In this document: piece by piece, positions 32,424 to 38,171 of the stretch
How positions within the stretch are numbered: position 1 is the stretch's first letter
How the letters are laid out: each line of letters opens with the position of its first letter
DNA from: Clostridia bacterium
GTDB taxonomy: Bacteria > Bacillota > Clostridia > Oscillospirales > Acutalibacteraceae
Direction: 5' to 3'
NCBI GenBank assembly: GCA_017521125.1
Contig: JAFXDV010000009.1
Location: 1 to 38,171, forward strand
Length of the DNA: 38,171 bases
Program-made: the position numbers and the translations under genes
The notes under the pieces: generated by a model
What the model was told of the DNA's origin: nothing
What the model saw: the letters and a program-made list of their open reading frames with translations, nothing else
Databases searched by the model: none

Positions 32424-34622
32424 CTACTGATTGGTTCTTTCTACTGTGTATACTCCGTTTAACTTTTCAAGCTTTGCTACGATGCTTTTCAGGTGCTCAA
32501 CGCTGCTTGCCGCAATTGTAACCGAAATTACACAGTTTCCTCCTTTAATTTGTCTTGCATTAACGGCGTGAAGGGCTACGTGCATATTAAAGAGAACAGT
32601 AGTAACCTCAGCAAGCAGGCCGTCACGGTTAAGTGCGGTTATTTGTAAAGTCGATGTGAAATTAGATTTTGCAGAATCTGACCAATATGCTTTAATCCAC
32701 CTTTCCGGTTCTTCGCAAGTAGTCAAATCTTCAGGGACGTTAGCACAGTCTCGCTTATGGACAGAGACGCCATGTCCTCGTGTAATAAATCCGATAATAC
32801 TGTCCCCAGGAAGAGGCGCACAGCATTTTGAAAGCTTAATAAGGCAGTTATCTATTCCCTCGATAACAACTCCCTCGGGAGATTTTACCTTATGCTTTGA
32901 AATATATTCCTCAATTTCAGGAGCCTTGGAAGCATTGACAAGCTTTACATAGTCCTCTTTGATACGAGGCATTATTTTCTCAAGGAAAATACCACCATAT
33001 CCGATAGAAGCATACAGTTCCTCCACGCTGCTGCAACGCTGCTTTTTGGCTACATCTTCAAGGAAATTTTCCATATCGTTTGCAGGAAGCAGAATAGAAT
33101 TCTTTTTAAATTCTGCCTCAATAGCATTTCTTCCATTTTCGATATTTTCTTCTCTTCTCTCTTTCTTGAACCAAGAGCGAATTTTAGCCTTTGCACTTGA
33201 GGTAACCGCAATTTTAAGCCAATCTCTTGATGGTCCGTGACCTGCTTGATTGGTGGTTAAAATCTCTATAACCTCACCTGTTTTAACCTCGTGGGTTATT
33301 TGAACGATTTTACCATTAACCTTAGCGCCCACCATTTTTATACCAACCGCCGAGTGAATGGCAAAGGCAAAGTCGATAACCGTAGCGCCTGCAGGAAGAT
33401 TTATAACGTCTCCCTTAGGTGTAACGGCAAAAACATCTTCTTGAGAAAGGTCGATTTTTATAGTTCTTATAAGGTCGGAAGCATCATTCGCTTCATTCTG
33501 GCTATCCAGTATTTGTCTGATCCACGCAAGACGGTCATCAAACTGCTTGTTCTTTTCGGTTATACCCTCTTTATATTTCCAATGTGCCGCAATTCCAAGC
33601 TCTGCGGTATGATGCATTTCAAAGGTTCTGATTTGAATTTCAAAGGGTATAGTTCCCCTTTCTATAACCGTGGTGTGAAGAGACTGATACATATTTGGCT
33701 TAGGTGTAGATATATAATCTTTAAATCTACCGGGAATTGGTCTGAACATATCGTGCATTATTCCGAGAGCGTTGTAACAGTTTGTTACAGTGTCGGTTAT
33801 AATTCTGACGGCATAAACGTCGTAAATTTCATCAAAATCTTTCATTTGAATAAACATTTTACGATATATTCCGGGTATAGATTTTACCCTTGACTGAAGG
33901 ACAAATTCTACTCCGGGCATTTCTGCTTTCAGACGCTCTTCTATCTTTGCACAAATATTTTTTAATGTATCCTCCTGAAAATCGCTATGTGAAGAAAGTA
34001 ATTCATCTATCTGTCCGCAAGCAATAGGGTCAAGATGGCGCATTGAAATGTCCTCAAGCTCATCCTTAATTGCCTGAATTCCAAGACGATGGGCGATAGG
34101 AGCATAAACCTCTATAGTTTCAAGAGATTTCTCTAACTGTTTGGTTTGGGGCATAGAATCAATAGTTCTCATATTGTGCAGACGATCGGCAAGTTTGATA
34201 ATAATTACCCTGATATCCTTACCCATTGCAATAAGCATTTTACGCAATGATTCTGCCTGTTGTTGTTCTCTGCTTGTATACTGAATTCTTCCGATTTTTG
34301 TAACGCCATCAACCAAAAGAGCAACGTCTGTTCCAAAGTTTTCTTTAATTTCTTCTATGGAAACCTTTGTGTCCTCTACTACATCGTGTAAAAGCGATGC
34401 CGCTATTGACTCCGAATCCATACCCAAACTTATAATTATTTTAGCAACGTTAAAGGGGTGTATATAAAACTCATCTTTTGACTGTCTGTACTGTCCTTTA
34501 TGAGAAACTGCACAAAGTTCAAAAGCTTTTCTTATAAGTTCTAAATCATACTGTCCACCCTGTTTTTTACAAGCATCGACAAGTTCTTCAAAACTCTTTT
34601 CATACTTTTCATCAAGTTTCAT
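32424..34622 (-). CDS. rel: Bifunctional (p)ppGpp synthetase/hydrolase Rel
   Basis: A 732-residue long RSH enzyme that makes and degrades the stringent-response alarmone. The hydrolase HD domain has HPFNVAKI and LLHDVVEDT (HD at 79-80), so hydrolysis is likely active. The synthetase has GRFKDYISTPKPNMYQSLHTTV, quoted in part. A TGS domain (DVFAVTPKGDVINLPAGATVIDF region), a zinc-finger-like CC pair (KLSKCCAPLPGD) and a C-terminal ACT domain follow. I chose the ATG at 34622, 8 nt after AGGAGG, over GTG at 34631. It overlaps recJ by 11 bp. Confidence 0.97.
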   Translation of the reverse strand: MKLDEKYEKSFEELVDACKKQGGQYDLELIRKAFELCAVSHKGQYRQSKDEFYIHPFNVAKIIISLGMDSESIAASLLHDVVEDTKVSIEEIKENFGTDVALLVDGVTKIGRIQYTSREQQQAESLRKMLIAMGKDIRVIIIKLADRLHNMRTIDSMPQTKQLEKSLETIEVYAPIAHRLGIQAIKDELEDISMRHLDPIACGQIDELLSSHSDFQEDTLKNICAKIEERLKAEMPGVEFVLQSRVKSIPGIYRKMFIQMKDFDEIYDVYAVRIITDTVTNCYNALGIMHDMFRPIPGRFKDYISTPKPNMYQSLHTTVIERGTIPFEIQIRTFEMHHTAELGIAAHWKYKEGITEKNKQFDDRLAWIRQILDSQNEANDASDLIRTIKIDLSQEDVFAVTPKGDVINLPAGATVIDFAFAIHSAVGIKMVGAKVNGKIVQITHEVKTGEVIEILTTNQAGHGPSRDWLKIAVTSSAKAKIRSWFKKERREENIENGRNAIEAEFKKNSILLPANDMENFLEDVAKKQRCSSVEELYASIGYGGIFLEKIMPRIKEDYVKLVNASKAPEIEEYISKHKVKSPEGVVIEGIDNCLIKLSKCCAPLPGDSIIGFITRGHGVSVHKRDCANVPEDLTTCEEPERWIKAYWSDSAKSNFTSTLQITALNRDGLLAEVTTVLFNMHVALHAVNARQIKGGNCVISVTIAASSVEHLKSIVAKLEKLNGVYTVERTNQ

Positions 34623-36639
34623 ATACTCCACCTCCTAGTCTTTTTAAAATATCACAGTCACTTAAATTAACCTTTTTGTTCTTATCCTCTACCCTTAACA
34701 GTTTTTCTCCATCAAAATCGAAAAATTTGAATATTCCAAGTTGACAAAGGGCTTCTGCTGAAATCAACGCCTTTGCATAACCTATGGTTTCTATGTTTGC
34801 ATTTATAACTCTATCAAGGCCTGCAGGACTGCTGAGAATCTGCTTATATACCACTCCCACCTCTTGTCTTGTGGGGGTTATCTTAGTATAATCTGAATCT
34901 ACTCCAGATTTAAAGTTTTCGTATAAATCTATTTGTTCAAAGAGTATCTCTTCATCAAGCTTACTTTTTCTGATGTCTTTGATGAAAACAGAGAGAGATT
35001 GTTCTCCGCCAAAAACATTTATATCAAGGGTAACAACAATGTCGACCGTATCCCCCACCGCAAAACCGAAAGCGTTTTTATTAACCCCAAAAAGCATTGC
35101 GGTAAAATCTACGCCGTCACGGAAAAGATTAAGTCTCAAATGTTTTCCGCCGCCAACCGCCGTTATTCTGGTTATGGTCAAGTTAAGAAGAGCAAATTGC
35201 GGGACAGGATTAGCATTCCCAAATGGTTCTAAGATTTTTATATCCTCAACAAGATCAAGACTTAGTGCCGACGGCTTTAATTTGCAGTCAATTTTAAGTT
35301 CAGGACAAGGCATTTTCAGGTTGTTTGCATATTCATTTATTCTACGTCTAAAGTCGTCTATGCTACTTGTATAAAGAGAAAGTCCTGCCGCCATTTCGTG
35401 ACCGCCAAACTTTGTTAAAAGGTAGGCGCACTCTTTTATGGCGTTGTAAATTGAAAAATCTCCCACGCTACGAGCAGAACCGTGGGAAAGTTCTGAGTTT
35501 TCACTTAAAACGATGGTGGGTTTACCGTATTTTTCTGCAATTCTTGAAGCGACGATTCCCACAACTCCGCCGTGCCAATTCTCTCCCGAAACTACTATGA
35601 CACGGTTGTGCTTAAAGCCTTGTTTTTCAATTTTCTTTACTGCCTCGGTAAATATCTGCTTTTCTACAGACTGCCTTTTAATATTATCTGAATTTAGTGA
35701 CTGAGAAAGTGAAATTGCCGCTTCATCATCCTCAGTTATTAAAAGTTCTACTCCTCTTGCTGCATCTCCCATTCTTCCCGCAGCATTGATACGTGGCGCT
35801 ATAGCATAAGCAAGTTTTGTGGCGGTTAGCTCATCTTGGCTAATTCCTGCCTCTCTGATAAGCGCCGACAGACCTAAATTGCATCTGTCAGATATTGCCT
35901 TTAAGCCCTCTCTTACTATTCCACGATTTTCGTACTTTAAGGGCATAACGTCGGCAACGGTTCCGAGGGCAACCAGGGGACCGTAATCGTAAATCAATTC
36001 CTCAGGGCTTTTGCCCTCTAAGGCACACAAAAGCTTAAATGCTACCGTTACTCCGCAGATATCCTTGAATTCGGTCATATCATCTGCTCGGTGAGGATTT
36101 ATCAGTGCATCGGGTGTAGGAAGCTCATTTTGCGGCAAATGGTGGTCGGTAACCACAACCTTCATACCCAGAGATTTTGCATAATCTATTTCGCTTACGG
36201 AAGCAATTCCGTTATCAACCGTGATTATCAGGCCAACATCCTTTTCGTGAAGCATATCAATAGAAGGAATATTCATACCATATCCGTCATTTTCTCTGCT
36301 CGGTATATAATAGATAACCTTGGCACCCTTGTTTTTCAAATAGGAATAAAGTAAGGCGGTTGCAGTTATTCCATCGACGTCATAGTCTCCGTATATAGCA
36401 ATAAGTTCCTCTGAATAAATAGCATCCCATATAACGTCTACGGCTTTTTCCATATCAGCGAGTTCAAAGGGGTCGGAAAGAATTAAGTCTTCTGACAGAA
36501 ATTCGTCAAGCTCTGACGGGTCGGTATATCCTCTTGAGGCGGCAATAAGGGCAATAAAATTGTCGGTGTTACATTCTTCGGCAAGACTGGTTGCAAGGCC
36601 TTTATCTACCTTAGAAAATGCCCAGTGCTTAAATGCCAT
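34612..36639 (-). CDS. recJ: Single-stranded-DNA-specific exonuclease RecJ
   Basis: A 675-residue DHH-family 5'-3' exonuclease of repair and recombination. Its catalytic motifs are DYDVDG (85-90), DHH (165-167) and DHHA1 GGHEMAAGLSL, with an OB-fold part (KLKPSALSLDLV to FGNANPVPQFA). It is about 100 residues longer than E. coli RecJ owing to a C-terminal extension, as is common in Clostridia. I chose the ATG at 36639 over GTG at 36648, which lies in the GGGGTGAGG ribosome site. It heads the recJ-rel-dtd-MBL-hemZ-kinase run. Confidence 0.95.
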   Translation of the reverse strand: MAFKHWAFSKVDKGLATSLAEECNTDNFIALIAASRGYTDPSELDEFLSEDLILSDPFELADMEKAVDVIWDAIYSEELIAIYGDYDVDGITATALLYSYLKNKGAKVIYYIPSRENDGYGMNIPSIDMLHEKDVGLIITVDNGIASVSEIDYAKSLGMKVVVTDHHLPQNELPTPDALINPHRADDMTEFKDICGVTVAFKLLCALEGKSPEELIYDYGPLVALGTVADVMPLKYENRGIVREGLKAISDRCNLGLSALIREAGISQDELTATKLAYAIAPRINAAGRMGDAARGVELLITEDDEAAISLSQSLNSDNIKRQSVEKQIFTEAVKKIEKQGFKHNRVIVVSGENWHGGVVGIVASRIAEKYGKPTIVLSENSELSHGSARSVGDFSIYNAIKECAYLLTKFGGHEMAAGLSLYTSSIDDFRRRINEYANNLKMPCPELKIDCKLKPSALSLDLVEDIKILEPFGNANPVPQFALLNLTITRITAVGGGKHLRLNLFRDGVDFTAMLFGVNKNAFGFAVGDTVDIVVTLDINVFGGEQSLSVFIKDIRKSKLDEEILFEQIDLYENFKSGVDSDYTKITPTRQEVGVVYKQILSSPAGLDRVINANIETIGYAKALISAEALCQLGIFKFFDFDGEKLLRVEDKNKKVNLSDCDILKRLGGGVYET

Positions 36640-36738
36640 ATACCTCACCCCTTTAATTTTTTTATTATAACATTATATCAAACAACAGTACATTTTGCAA
36701 TAAAAAGCAATATAATACAATCACATATATCCTTTTTA

Positions 36739-36767
36739 TTGACTTATTCGACTAATTATTGTATAAT
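36739..36767 (+). promoter_or_regulatory. Sigma-A promoter of the LCP gene
   Basis: TTGACT (36739-36744) and a perfect TATAAT (36762-36767) are separated by 17 bp. It is about 38 bp upstream of the GTG start at 36806. Confidence 0.75.
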
Positions 36768-36805
36768 TTCTTCTGTAACAAATTAAAATAAGAAGGATTA
36801 AGAAA

Positions 36806-37963
36806 GTGAAACATTTAAAAAAATCAGCTAAAAAAAGTTATATTTCCTTAGTTGCAAAAATACTCTTCATTCTTGAGGCCATCGTTTTACCTGCCGGCCT
36901 TATTTATATGGCTATTACCCAGTTGTTCCCTATTAAATACATACTTTTATTTTTATTCCTCTCTATATGTCTTATTGTTTTCCATATCAGTATGTTTTTA
37001 ATGAAAACCAAGGGCGCAGCTACTAAAGTTATCAGTTTAGTGTTAAGTATTCTTGTGCTTTTAGTTTCCTCTGTGGGAACTGTTGCTCTTGGCACTATCC
37101 ACTCTTCTTTCAGCAAGATTCCGTCTGAAGAGGTTGAAACCGAGGCAGTTAAAATTAACGTTGCTAAAAAACCATTTTTAATTTATCTTTCAGGTGTCGA
37201 CACCAGAGGTGGAGGAGAAATCAAAGATAAGGCGCTTTCAGACGTTAATATGGTAATTGCCGTAAATCCTAAAAGCGGTAAACTTTTAATGGTTAACATT
37301 CCTCGTGATTTCTACGTTCCGTTAGAAGGCGACCCTGCCAAAATGGATAAGTTGACCCACGCAGGAACTAAGGGAGTTTCCTGTTCTATGAAAACATTAG
37401 AGGCTCTCTTTGATATTAAATTTAATTACTACGTAAAGGTTAACTTTGAATCGGTTGTAGAAGTGGTGGACACTTTAGGTGGAGTTACGGTTAATTCCGA
37501 ATACAACTTTACAAGTTATTACTCTCTGGACTACAACACTACATATACATTTGTTAAAGGCGAGAACGATCTAACAGGCCGTTCTGCCCTTGCTTTTGCC
37601 AGAGAAAGAAAAAATGTCCCTGGTGGTGACCGCACAAGAGGTAAGCACCAACAAGCAATAATTAAGGCCATTATTAATAAGGCAATATCGCCTTCAAATC
37701 TTATGCCTTCTAAAATTTCAAAGCTTGTTGATTGTGTAACTAAGCACACAAGTACCAATATTGCATATAGCGAAATCTCAGATTTAGTTAAACTTCAGCT
37801 TGATAAAATGCCTTCTTGGGATATTCAGACTATCTCTGTTGACGGCAAAGGCTCTACTCAGCCTACCTACGTTACCGGTGGTCTTAAAGCTTCCGTTATA
37901 ATTCCTAATATGGAAACAGTAGAAGCTGCAAAAATTCAGATAAAATCTTGTCTTGAAGGCTAA
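36806..37963 (+). CDS. LytR-CpsA-Psr (LCP) family cell-wall ligase
   Basis: A 385-residue membrane protein. Two or three hydrophobic segments occupy residues ~12-100. The extracellular LCP domain follows, with GVDTRGGGE, SDVNMVIAVNP, the Arg-containing MNIPRDFYVPL, VVDTLGGVTV and FARERKNVPGGDRTRGKHQQAI. The family transfers lipid-linked wall polymers such as teichoic acids or capsule to peptidoglycan. The start is GTG at 36806 with AAGGA ~10 nt before it. It is divergent from recJ and has its own promoter and terminator. Confidence 0.93.
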   Translation: MKHLKKSAKKSYISLVAKILFILEAIVLPAGLIYMAITQLFPIKYILLFLFLSICLIVFHISMFLMKTKGAATKVISLVLSILVLLVSSVGTVALGTIHSSFSKIPSEEVETEAVKINVAKKPFLIYLSGVDTRGGGEIKDKALSDVNMVIAVNPKSGKLLMVNIPRDFYVPLEGDPAKMDKLTHAGTKGVSCSMKTLEALFDIKFNYYVKVNFESVVEVVDTLGGVTVNSEYNFTSYYSLDYNTTYTFVKGENDLTGRSALAFARERKNVPGGDRTRGKHQQAIIKAIINKAISPSNLMPSKISKLVDCVTKHTSTNIAYSEISDLVKLQLDKMPSWDIQTISVDGKGSTQPTYVTGGLKASVIIPNMETVEAAKIQIKSCLEG

Positions 37964-38171
37964 TCAAACAAAATAAAAAAACTGCGACATTGCAACGGAA
38001 CGTACCCTTAAGGACGAACTGCCTAAAAAAGCAAATTTTTGCGGTCTAATGTGTTAAAAAGACACGGTATGCGTCAGCATTACCGTGTCTTTTCGTCTTT
38101 TATCCCACTAAAAATTTATCTTTTTTAGGTGTCTAGCAGTTTTGTAACATAAAAATTTGTTCTGTTCTCGA
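37964..38171. other. Gene-free right-edge region with GC-richer block and flanking inverted repeat
   Basis: No coding frame is convincing here. A GC-richer block (about 37981-38021, containing CCCTTAAGGACGAACTGCC) stands out from its AT-rich surroundings. CCTAAAAAAGCAAATTTTT (from 38022) is nearly the reverse complement of CTAAAAATTTATCTTTTTTAGG (38108-38129), and these arms flank the terminator hairpin. AACTGC occurs next to both arms. This could be a small RNA or the end of a structured element from the right; I cannot assign it. Confidence 0.35.
38056..38096 (+). terminator. Intrinsic terminator hairpin downstream of the LCP gene
   Basis: GACACGGTA (38061-38069) and TACCGTGTC (38081-38089) form a 9-bp stem whose loop contains a further TGC/GCA pair. 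A5 precedes the stem and TTTT follows. It lies about 95 bp past the LCP stop and could also end a minus-strand gene from beyond the right edge. Confidence 0.8.

Noticed and set aside
37975..38100. 6S RNA or tmRNA
   Set aside because: The region before the terminator is too short for 6S after the LCP stop, I find no long closing stem with a central bubble, and no tmRNA end sequence is present.

Overview
The window is low-GC DNA from an endospore-forming Firmicute, most likely a gut-type member of the class Clostridia (Oscillospirales/Ruminococcaceae-like; the family is inferred, the phylum is well supported). The support is the forespore sigma factor SigG, SpoIVB, YabP, YabQ, a YlmC/YmxH protein and a BofC-C-like protein, together with HrcA/CIRCE control of groES-groEL, RNase J and strong AGGAGG ribosome sites with many TTG/GTG starts. 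No rRNA, tRNA or CRISPR array was seen. Most of the window is vertically inherited core genome; the accessory parts are positions 1-3650 and the kinase/aldolase locus at 5300-7850.

Layout. (1) 1-3610: a surface-protein operon on the minus strand. Its order is a small DUF1508-like protein, a BspA-type leucine-rich-repeat protein ending in a dockerin, and a cohesin protein with Cys-rich repeats that runs off the left edge. A divergent XRE regulator faces it across a consensus promoter overlaid by repeated TTAACA-type sites. (2) 3650-5192: spoIVB and a YlmC/YmxH gene, the latter behind a sigma-E-like promoter. (3) 5312-7850 on the plus strand: an XRE-HTH/PfkB sugar kinase fusion and a class II ketose-bisphosphate aldolase, split by a 274-bp MITE-like element. 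(4) 7849-10811: sigG with a sigma-F-like promoter, a cytidylate kinase-like protein and an ArsB/NhaD-type permease. (5) 10865-18282: one tight operon rnj-rplI-dnaB-tilS-hpt-ftsH. (6) 18294-21214: a BofC-C-like membrane protein and a divergent class A penicillin-binding protein. (7) 21224-23282: groES-groEL. (8) 23301-28946: lipid kinase, THUMP rRNA methyltransferase, and a yab-type cluster (mazG, HU, rqcP, yabP, yabQ, divIC, yabR). (9) 28997-36639: recJ-rel-dtd-MBL hydrolase-hemZ-nucleoside kinase, nearly all with overlapping or abutting ends. (10) 36739-38171: an LCP cell-wall ligase and an unexplained structured region at the right edge.

How the genes fit together. Housekeeping blocks dominate (replication, translation quality control, stringent response, wall synthesis), interleaved with genes of the forespore-to-mother-cell signalling route (sigG, spoIVB, BofC-like). 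The most unusual items are the cohesin/dockerin pair under an apparently dedicated XRE regulator, the DNA-binding sugar kinase fusion, and the MITE-like insertion. The last has a TA target duplication whose removal would restore a kinase-aldolase spacing of 15 bp.
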